Part shown: positions 1 to 6,512 of the stretch, piece after piece | Numbering within the stretch: the stretch's first letter is position 1 | How the letters are laid out: each line of letters starts with the position of its first letter | Source of the DNA: Thermoplasmata archaeon | GTDB lineage: Bacteria; Actinomycetota; Acidimicrobiia; Acidimicrobiales; Acidimicrobiaceae | Assembly: GCA_021836665.1 (NCBI GenBank) | Contig: JAKBHQ010000097.1 | Span: 1-13,205 of the forward strand | Direction: 5' to 3' | Length of the DNA: 13,205 bases | Position numbers and translations under genes: made by a program | The notes under the pieces: generated by a model | Told to the model about the DNA's origin: nothing | Database searches by the model: none | Seen by the model: only the letters and a program-made list of their open reading frames with translations

Positions 1-22
1 ACATAAGAGCTTAGGGCACCGG

Positions 23-31
23 TGGTATACT
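23..31 (+). promoter_or_regulatory. Candidate extended -10 promoter for the RDD gene
   Basis: TGG followed by TATACT (26-31) matches an extended -10 element (TGN-TATAAT) with one mismatch in the hexamer. No good -35 hexamer is visible, which extended -10 promoters tolerate, but the window begins too close upstream to judge fully. Transcription would start near position 38, leaving a leader of only 7-10 bases before the GTG codons at 45 and 48. The message would then be nearly leaderless. This is inferred from motif match alone. Confidence 0.35.
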
Positions 32-44
32 AGGTTTTGAAAGG

Positions 45-830
45 GTGGTGAGAAGGTTGTTTTACGACGAAGGATCGAGCAACTCTAATGAAGAGGAGCC
101 CTTGATTCCAGACCAACTCCCCGATATCGATGGGAGTAGCGCCCCAAAGTCAGATTCGAGCACCTCGAGTGGTAAGGCTAAGTCCGGCTATGTTTCGGGA
201 AGCTCTGATCGCCCTGAGCAGAATGACTTCGAGCCTTGGCCAGGTTCTTCAGCTCGCCGCAACACTCCATTCGGACAGGGCGAACCGTCTGGGTTCGATC
301 CAACTTGGGATATCCCTCGCTTTGGCGAAGACCGACGCGGCAGGGGATCCGGTCCATTTCAGAATGCGAACTACCGTCAGCAGGTAGGGGTTAACTCACG
401 GCCGGGGATGGAACTTTCTGACGGATTTCACGCCTATGCGGGTTTTTGGCGGAGATTCTTCGCCTTGATGATCGACGGCATGATGCTTACCATTGTGTTC
501 GAATTGACCTTGAGTATCAACAACTCAAAAACGACGGGATCCTCTCTAGTCTCATTTCTAATTAACTTGGTTTACTTTACGCTTCTTTTGGGTGGGCCGT
601 CGGGCCAGAGCGTCGGATGCAAACTTACCAAGATCAGGCTGCTAGCGGTTGATGGAAGCGTTGCAGGGTATAGAAAGGCACTTTTGAGGCAGCTCTACTC
701 GATCATCTCCGGTCTGACCTTCCTCCTCGGCTACCTAATGATGCTCTTCACTCCTAGGCGTCAGACTCTTCACGATATGATGGCCGGGACTATAGTCGTC
801 GATGTACGAGCAATGAATATCGACCGATAA
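45..830 (+). CDS. RDD-family integral membrane protein with long disordered N-terminus
   Basis: This 261-residue protein has two parts. Residues 1 to about 124 are rich in Ser, Gly, Pro, Asp and Glu and have no hydrophobic stretch, so they are probably a disordered cytoplasmic tail. Residues 127-255 form an RDD domain. The diagnostic Arg-rich start is FWRRFFALMID (R136, R137, D144). About three membrane segments follow at roughly 138-158, 166-186 and 216-236. Between the last two is the family's GQSVGCKLTKIRLL stretch, and near the C-terminus is the TPRRQTLHDMMAGT motif with a conserved Asp. RDD proteins are small membrane proteins of mostly unknown function, and some have been linked to ion transport, so no substrate can be named. 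Two adjacent GTG codons (45, 48) are possible starts. The purine run GAAAGG (39-44) is too close to be a good ribosome site, which fits a nearly leaderless message. An in-frame TAG at 12-14 blocks a longer protein. The stop lies inside a small repeat (820-859). Confidence 0.85.
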   Translation: MVRRLFYDEGSSNSNEEEPLIPDQLPDIDGSSAPKSDSSTSSGKAKSGYVSGSSDRPEQNDFEPWPGSSARRNTPFGQGEPSGFDPTWDIPRFGEDRRGRGSGPFQNANYRQQVGVNSRPGMELSDGFHAYAGFWRRFFALMIDGMMLTIVFELTLSINNSKTTGSSLVSFLINLVYFTLLLGGPSGQSVGCKLTKIRLLAVDGSVAGYRKALLRQLYSIISGLTFLLGYLMMLFTPRRQTLHDMMAGTIVVDVRAMNIDR

Positions 831-859
831 TGCGTGTCGACCGATAAATCGACCGACGG
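820..859 (+). repeat. Three short direct repeats TCGACCGA at the end of the RDD gene
   Basis: TCGACCGATAA occurs exactly at 820-830 and again at 837-847, and TCGACCGA follows at 849-856. A shorter TCGACCG is at 892-898. The first copy supplies the RDD stop codon (TAA 828-830). The copies are 17 and 12 bases apart. They could be a slippage-type local duplication or a protein-binding site ahead of the next gene. Nothing in the sequence decides between these. Confidence 0.6.
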
Positions 860-1230
860 ATACAGCCTCTCATTTCTGTACCGAAACCCAATCGACCGCC
901 TCTTCGCAAAGGAGGTTTTCCCGGGGATTTGCTCCTGGGAGACTACCGCGGAGGAGGGTCGTCCCCCTTTCCGTCAGCGGATTTGCTTATGGGACCTTAG
1001 TTAGGATTGGATCAAATACTTCAACCTGTAGGTTCAATTGCCGATAGGTGTAGTGAAGCATGATAAAAATATGGGCGAACAGGTCTGTAAGCCCGTGCAA
1101 GAGGGGAGAATCAAACCAAAACTATGGTCCCGAATCCGCATTCCTCCTCAAATATCTCTCTACCAATCGCTTGGCGAATCGACGGTTTTACGGGATCGTC
1201 ATTTGAGGTATTCACGGGGAACAGCTCTCG
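831..1230 (+). other. Gene-free leader between the RDD gene and the first c-di-GMP gene
   Basis: These 400 bases contain no convincing gene. Visible elements are small. CCTCTT (899-904) can fold against AAGGAGG (909-915), enclosing a perfect Shine-Dalgarno-like AAAGGAGGT (908-916) that has no start codon at a normal distance. AACC-TGTA-GGTT is a mini-hairpin at 1023-1034. GGGC (1073-1076) pairs with GCCC (1091-1094) around ACA/TGT. A weak promoter-like pair is TTGCCG (1038-1043) with GATAAA (1062-1067), 18 bases apart, four of six matches each. No intrinsic terminator with a T-run follows the RDD gene, so read-through is possible. I looked for the conserved cores of c-di-GMP riboswitches and did not find them. 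Confidence 0.5.
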
Positions 1231-4200
1231 ATGATCAACTCGCGGAGGCTATCAAGTAGCGAATCCAAAGGTAACGCAGCTCGAATTAGCCACCATCAGG
1301 ACATCGCCGAGAAGTTTGTATCTAGATACTTTTCGTCCGAGATATCTGACGAGGCCAATAACTGGATGTCTTCCTATCTAAGTGATCAAGAGGCGGAAAA
1401 CATCAGAGAGCAGATGAAGGGGTTACTTTGCCTGCTTTTCGCTCCCGAGTTAGACGAACGGGCGGTGACTTCGAGGACCAACGCAATGGCGCGTGCCCAC
1501 GTCATGACCGGAATCCCCTTTGGCTGGATGGTAGAACTCATCCCCCTAGTGGTCGAGACATACCGAGGGGAGATGGAGGGGGAATTTGAGGCCCATGAGT
1601 TGGCCCTCCAATGCGCCAATTTAGAAGTCTTGCTCAACAGACAGATGAAGTTCGTATTGGACTTCGAGAGTCAACGCGAGAAATCCCACGTCGCATTCCT
1701 GGCAGAACTTAGTCAGATAACTAATAAGTCTTCTACCCCCTCCGACCTAATCCAGCAGGTACTTAGGGCCCTGTGTGGTCTCGACGGAATTACCGGGGCT
1801 TACTTTGGTCGCTTCAACAGCGATGACGAGTTCAAGTACGAATACATTGAAGGCGAATCATTCGAACTGCTGCGCGAATTCTCCGACAACGGACAACTTG
1901 CACCGGTATCAAAGCTCTCGGGATCAGTTACCGGACTTGGCCCCGCCGGTCGGGCTTGGAGGTCCGGCGAAGTCCAGTATTCACCCTCTATCAAAAGGGA
2001 CCCTTCCATGGCCCCCTGGGCCGAGGCTTGCAACTCATTTGGGGTCAGGAGTCTAGCCCAGCTTCCAATCACCGACGTTCAAGGAGATCCCCTCGCCCTC
2101 GTTGGAATCTACTCTTGTTGGCCCGGATACTTCGGAGCGCCTACCGTGCAGCGCCTATTGGAGTTCGTAAGGCAGCAAGTAAGTACCACATGGACGAGAC
2201 TTGGCACGCCTAGCGTACTGTCCAACGAGACCAGGAGGGTCTTTCAAGGCATGCTCGGCGAAAGCCGAATAGACATGGTCTATCAGCCAATTCTGGATCT
2301 GAAAACGGGTCGCGTGCACAAACTTGAAGCATTGGCTCGTCTCAGAGACCACAGCGAAAAGCAGCTCATTCCAGACGATTTCCTATCGGCTTTTGGCGCC
2401 GATGATCTGTTCGAACTCTTCAAATTGGGATTCCTCCAAGGAATAGAGGCACTATCGTTCTGGCGGGCACACGGCATCGATACCGAGGTCTCCTTTAATC
2501 TTGCAGCAGGAGGATTCTTCGATTCGAGATACCTCAGCTTCATCTCTCATGAGTTGGATCGAAGCGAACTCGACCCGACCAAAATCACCATCGAATTTAC
2601 CGAAGGTGCCACCGAGAACGAAGGTCTGGGAGTTCAAAACATCATCAAAAGCCTGAAAGGGCTCGGGGTAAAGCTTTCCCAGGACGACTTAGGCTCGGGG
2701 TTCAGCTCACTTAAAAGGATGGAAAAATTTGGCTTTGACGAGGTAAAGATCGACCAAATGCTGGTCCGAGATCCTTCCGATCCCAGAAACACAATCAAAT
2801 TGATGGAGCACCTCACAAGCTTGGCCCATGACATGGGGATCGCAGTTGTAGTCGAGGGGCTCGAGACTGAGCCCCTCCTCCAAGCGGCGGCTGTATGCGG
2901 CGCAGACTACGGTCAGGGTTACGCCATCGCCAGACCGATGCCGAGGGGCTACTTGACCACCTTTGTGAGAAACCTCCATTGGCACAGTCCCATCGAGCGA
3001 CCGACGACCAATCTAGGCGGGATAGCAAAGCTCAGGCAATGGGCAAAAAAGGCAGAACTGCTCGCCGACTATCCCGAGGCTCTAAATGACCCTCGCACTA
3101 TCGCAGAGCTACGCGGTAGTCTCACATACCTTTCGAGCCCGCAAGTTGCGAGCCTGCTAGGGAAGCTCGAGGAGGCTCTCAAATATGGGATCTCCCCTCA
3201 GTACTACCAAATTAAGTCCGACCTGGCTAAGGAGCTCTACATTTCGGGGGCCCACACTCCCGAGATCGATCGACCCTACGACGTCGAACCCTACGACAGT
3301 GCAGATTGGAATTCCGCCGCTACCTCCTTGAGGTCGCTATCTTCTAGCGACCTCTACCGATTAGCCGAAGTCCAAAGTGACCTCTTCGAGATTCTCGGCT
3401 ACGACTCAAATCCCGATGAAGCGCTTGAAAAGCTCTGTCTCTTGGCCGAAGGCTCGGTTGCCAATTCGACCGCGATGATCTTTATTGCCGACCCCGACGG
3501 TTCGTTGAACCTAGAATTCGCCCCGACTCTTTCTGCCGCCGCAAAGTCTGCATTGAGCGTAAGACTGCCACTCTCATCTTCTGGAGCACCGGCAAATTCC
3601 TATCTGAGCAACCAGCCGATCTACATCGCCAGCAACAACAGCGATCCAAGGGCAGCCGACATCAGGGAGACGATGAGCGACCTCGGCTTCGTATCGTGCT
3701 GGAGCGCGCCGATAAGGGGGCAGTTCGACAGGGTGTTGGGGGTATTCGCCATCGCCAGTAGCGAAAATAAGCTGCCAAATATTTACCAGAGGGAGTTCTT
3801 GTCGACCGTCACACTCGCTGCCCAAAACGCAATAGGTCGCCTTATAGATAAGCTAACTTTCGAGAAAAATTCCCTGAGGTGGGCCAATCTCGCCAATACC
3901 AGGAGAGTTAGCAGGTTCTGCATCGACCTCGCTGACGGTTCGCTATTTGAAGTTTCAGATGAGGTATCCGAGTTCCTCGGTTACTCTAAGGAGCAATTGT
4001 CGAGCCTGGTCGCCTCGGACATTTCCAGGGACCTCGATGAAAGGTCAATCCAGAGGCTGGCGGCCGAACTTGGACTCGACGGAACGAGTCATCTAGTCTC
4101 AAACTTCACCACCAGCAAAGGGGACGAGAGGCTCGTAGAGTTGCTCGTAGAGGTCTCCCAGAAGGAGAACCGTCGATACTTGGACACCACGATCGTAGAT

Positions 4201-5958
4201 ATCTCAGATCGGTCTAGATCGGAGCAGATTCTCGCTAGCAATCAGATGATCAGGGACCGGATACTAAACACTTCCGCCTTCTTCACCATGACTTTGGACC
4301 CGACCCAAAAGACCCTTATGGTAAATGAATCGGTCGTTACCATGATTGGCTCGAGTGAAGGAGAACTGCTGGGAAAGGAGTTTCCTTTCGACACCCTTTT
4401 GAGCGCTAAGGATCGCGAAGTCGTAGAAGGGGCCTTCATCTCGGCTAGTACGGATCGAAAGTCGAAGTCGGTCGACGTCTGGATCACGACATCGGACACC
4501 AAGCGGTACTACCTTACTTTGAGGATTTCACCAATCTTCGATACTTCGGGATCACTCTTGTCCTTCGTCTGCACCGCAATCGACATGACCGACAGGTTCA
4601 AGGCCCAACAGGAGATTGAGAGGCAGAAGAATTTCGTCTCACAGATAATAGACGCCCTCTCCTCGGTAGTTATCGTCCTCGACGAGGAGTGCTGCATCGT
4701 ACAGTGCAATCGTGCTCTCGAGGAGTTCAGTGGCTACACCTTCGACGAAATGCGCGGAAAGCGAAACTTCCACCTCAACTTTTACCCTCCCCAGGCGAGG
4801 CCCGGAGCCCTTAGGTGGTTCCAAGACGCCCTAAAGGGAGTTGCGCCCGAGCGTACCTCGACCACTTGGGTACATAAGTCGGGAGCGATAAGGACCCTGG
4901 AATGGAGGAGCTCGCACATTACCGATACGCAGGGCAAAATCCGCTATGTAATTGGTGTCGCCGTCGATGTCACCGAGGACGACAAGAAGTCTAGAGAACT
5001 TAGGCGAGCGGCTGCGGTATTCGACAACTCGGTCGAAGGGATCATAATCGTCGGCAAGGACTCTACGATTACCGACGTCAACGAGGGCTTTTCGCACATT
5101 TCCGGCTACTTCAAAGCCGAATGTGTAGGTAAAAATGCAGGCTTTTGGGGATCAGACGTTCACGATTCCAAATTCTTCGAAGAGATGTACCGTTCGCTAA
5201 GGGACGACTCTCATTGGAGCGGAACGATATGGAACCGAAAGAAGGATGGCGAAGTATTCCCAGTCCTGATGAACATCACCGCCATAAGAGATTCGCATGG
5301 TGAGATAGACCACTACGTCGCTATCTGTTCGGATATCTCTGAAATGATCCGCTACCAGAAACAACTCTCTGAAATGGCTTTCCATGACCTCCTTACGGGG
5401 CTGGCTAACAGAAGTTTCCTAGTCGACAAGATCAAATCCAAAATGGCCGAAGCCCGAAGGTCTGGTTCGGTAATCGCAGTGGCATATATGGATCTTGACA
5501 ACTTCAAGCCCGTGAATGACACCTACGGGCACGCCGAAGGCGACCGTCTGCTGATCGAGGTCGCTCGGAGACTCGAATATGAACTACGTGAAGTGGATAC
5601 CGTAGCGAGGATCGGAGGTGACGAATTCGTCTGCTTGTTAGAACTCAAAGATAGGCCTGAATGCGAGAAAATCATTAACCGGATCATTAAACGGATCGAA
5701 GAGCCCTATGAGATTGCCAACGGGACCAAGACGGCAACGGTTTCTGCGTCAATCGGCGTCGCCTTCTACGAGTACGACGATACCGATCCCGATACTCTTC
5801 TCCGACAGGCCGACCAGCTGATGTATAGTGCTAAAAGGGCGGGCGGAATGAAGTATATGACAAAGGATATGGCGTCGAAATTAAGAAAAAGCCGCCACAA
5901 GTCCGGTTCTGATGACTCAATTGAAGCCGAGGTACCGAGCGAACAGGATCTTCCCTAG
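1231..5958 (+). CDS. Globin-coupled multisensor c-di-GMP cyclase/phosphodiesterase (globin-GAF-EAL-GAF-PAS4-GGDEF)
   Basis: This is a 1575-residue soluble cytoplasmic protein with no signal peptide or membrane segment, predicted to both make and break cyclic di-GMP. Residues 1-150 resemble a sensor globin of the HemAT/DosC type. H90 sits in H-x3-G-I-P-x2-W (G94, W99), the proximal-haem-ligand signature, and Y33 is a candidate distal residue. Next come GAF1 (about 155-330), EAL (335-585), a conserved helical linker (588-671), GAF2 (720-870), four PAS domains (about 893-1000, 1008-1125, 1132-1252, 1256-1375) and GGDEF (1383-1545). The EAL keeps E366, N423, E455/E458, D485-D486, K506, E542 and Q562, so phosphodiesterase activity is expected. 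The GGDEF keeps GGDEF (1462-1466) and the RxxD inhibitory site (R1453, D1456). The ATG at 1231 is chosen because GGGGA (1216-1220) lies 10 bases upstream. A tandem paralogue starts 555 bases downstream. O2 as the ligand is an inference, and NO or CO binding is possible. Which activity dominates cannot be read from sequence. Confidence 0.92.
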   Translation: MINSRRLSSSESKGNAARISHHQDIAEKFVSRYFSSEISDEANNWMSSYLSDQEAENIREQMKGLLCLLFAPELDERAVTSRTNAMARAHVMTGIPFGWMVELIPLVVETYRGEMEGEFEAHELALQCANLEVLLNRQMKFVLDFESQREKSHVAFLAELSQITNKSSTPSDLIQQVLRALCGLDGITGAYFGRFNSDDEFKYEYIEGESFELLREFSDNGQLAPVSKLSGSVTGLGPAGRAWRSGEVQYSPSIKRDPSMAPWAEACNSFGVRSLAQLPITDVQGDPLALVGIYSCWPGYFGAPTVQRLLEFVRQQVSTTWTRLGTPSVLSNETRRVFQGMLGESRIDMVYQPILDLKTGRVHKLEALARLRDHSEKQLIPDDFLSAFGADDLFELFKLGFLQGIEALSFWRAHGIDTEVSFNLAAGGFFDSRYLSFISHELDRSELDPTKITIEFTEGATENEGLGVQNIIKSLKGLGVKLSQDDLGSGFSSLKRMEKFGFDEVKIDQMLVRDPSDPRNTIKLMEHLTSLAHDMGIAVVVEGLETEPLLQAAAVCGADYGQGYAIARPMPRGYLTTFVRNLHWHSPIERPTTNLGGIAKLRQWAKKAELLADYPEALNDPRTIAELRGSLTYLSSPQVASLLGKLEEALKYGISPQYYQIKSDLAKELYISGAHTPEIDRPYDVEPYDSADWNSAATSLRSLSSSDLYRLAEVQSDLFEILGYDSNPDEALEKLCLLAEGSVANSTAMIFIADPDGSLNLEFAPTLSAAAKSALSVRLPLSSSGAPANSYLSNQPIYIASNNSDPRAADIRETMSDLGFVSCWSAPIRGQFDRVLGVFAIASSENKLPNIYQREFLSTVTLAAQNAIGRLIDKLTFEKNSLRWANLANTRRVSRFCIDLADGSLFEVSDEVSEFLGYSKEQLSSLVASDISRDLDERSIQRLAAELGLDGTSHLVSNFTTSKGDERLVELLVEVSQKENRRYLDTTIVDISDRSRSEQILASNQMIRDRILNTSAFFTMTLDPTQKTLMVNESVVTMIGSSEGELLGKEFPFDTLLSAKDREVVEGAFISASTDRKSKSVDVWITTSDTKRYYLTLRISPIFDTSGSLLSFVCTAIDMTDRFKAQQEIERQKNFVSQIIDALSSVVIVLDEECCIVQCNRALEEFSGYTFDEMRGKRNFHLNFYPPQARPGALRWFQDALKGVAPERTSTTWVHKSGAIRTLEWRSSHITDTQGKIRYVIGVAVDVTEDDKKSRELRRAAAVFDNSVEGIIIVGKDSTITDVNEGFSHISGYFKAECVGKNAGFWGSDVHDSKFFEEMYRSLRDDSHWSGTIWNRKKDGEVFPVLMNITAIRDSHGEIDHYVAICSDISEMIRYQKQLSEMAFHDLLTGLANRSFLVDKIKSKMAEARRSGSVIAVAYMDLDNFKPVNDTYGHAEGDRLLIEVARRLEYELREVDTVARIGGDEFVCLLELKDRPECEKIINRIIKRIEEPYEIANGTKTATVSASIGVAFYEYDDTDPDTLLRQADQLMYSAKRAGGMKYMTKDMASKLRKSRHKSGSDDSIEAEVPSEQDLP

Positions 5959-6170
5959 CGTCTAAAGACCGCATCGGCATGTACTGGCCGAATAGTGGAA
6001 GGTCACCAGTTTGCATAGCTGGGCCACCAGCACTTTGATTGCAAGTGTCGACTTATGGACATTTTTCCTTGATGAGCCGAGCTGGGAATCAAAAATCTCT
6101 CTTAGGCCGCCGATAATTGCTCCTTTCACCGATTGATTAGCAAAGGATTATGGCGAGGCGCTCGAGCCCC

Positions 6171-6202
6171 TGCAACCGGCGGCCCGGGTGCAACCGGCAG
6201 CC
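6171..6202 (+). repeat. Direct repeat of TGCAACCGGC(G/A)GCC
   Basis: Two 14-base copies differing at one base lie at 6171-6184 and 6189-6202, 18 bases apart. The bases between them (CCGGG after the first copy's GGCC) give extra self-complementarity with the repeats. This could be a regulator-binding site upstream of the second c-di-GMP gene or a chance local duplication. Confidence 0.55.
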
Positions 6203-6314
6203 ATCACCAAAGATTAAATTACCTCTACTTACCACGCGGGTTTCCAAGTCGGGAAATCTCTGTGAATGCGAATATAGAACTCGGTGGGCTAGGAGCCATC
6301 ACCGTCCATGAGGG

Positions 6315-6337
6315 CTAAAAGGAGGTCCGTCCTTTAG
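6315..6337 (+). other. Hairpin enclosing a Shine-Dalgarno-like sequence
   Basis: CTAAAAGGA (6315-6323) pairs with TCCTTTAG (6330-6337), with one bulged A. The perfect ribosome-binding sequence AAAGGAGGT (6318-6326) is partly buried in the stem. There is no ATG, GTG or TTG at a usual distance downstream and no T-run, so it is neither an obvious ribosome site for a gene nor a normal terminator. Its role is unknown. Confidence 0.4.
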
Positions 6338-6380
6338 AACCGGCTTGGTTAATCCGATAATCCAATCAGGTTCCACATAG

Positions 6381-6404
6381 CAGCGGTGCGCCGCTGGCGC
6401 TTTT
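6381..6404 (+). terminator. Possible weak intrinsic terminator or leader hairpin
   Basis: CAGCGG (6381-6386) and CCGCTG (6391-6396) form a perfect 6-bp GC-rich stem with a TGCG loop. GCGC and TTTT (6401-6404) follow. The stem is short and the T-run is four bases and set back, so it is a weak terminator at best. It lies 109 bases before the listed start of the second paralogue and more than 400 bases after the first, so it could act as an attenuator-like leader element. Confidence 0.25.
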
Positions 6405-6512
6405 GAAAGTCGTATTATTTACATGGTGAATCCTTTTGATTGTGTCGCACGAATTTAACCTTGGCCGAGCCACAAGGGACACTGTTAGCGAGTCCTTTAA
6501 CCCAAGCGCGAC

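Larger units (their letters stand above)
5959..6512 (+). other. Gene-free stretch between the two paralogues
   Basis: These 554 bases hold no supported gene. After the first paralogue's stop there is an imperfect hairpin, GGT-CCAG (6001-6009) against CTGG-ACC (6019-6028). Near 6048-6061 a weak 4-bp TGTC/GACA stem is followed by TTTTT (6062-6066), which is at best a poor terminator. Further on are the TGCAACCGGC repeat (6171-6202), a hairpin holding a Shine-Dalgarno-like sequence (6315-6337) and a GC-rich hairpin with a short T-run (6381-6404), each listed separately. I see no clear -35/-10 pair for the second paralogue. The stretch is long enough for that gene to have its own promoter. Confidence 0.5.

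Noticed and set aside
831..1230. c-di-GMP (GEMM) riboswitch ahead of a c-di-GMP gene
   Set aside because: I looked for the conserved core and tetraloop/receptor elements here and in 5959-6512. The few matching bits, such as GCAAAGG and TGCAACCGGC, are not in the required arrangement.
1038..1259. 73-codon frame just before the first c-di-GMP gene
   Set aside because: It needs a TTG start without a ribosome site, overlaps the next gene by 29 bases, and shows no recognisable domain.
6048..6066. Intrinsic terminator after the first paralogue (TGTC/GACA stem then TTTTT)
   Set aside because: The T-run is good, but the stem is only four base pairs, too weak to call.
6133..6318. 61-codon frame in the leader of the second paralogue
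   Set aside because: It has a TTG start, no good ribosome site and low-complexity content caused by the underlying DNA repeat. No family is recognised.
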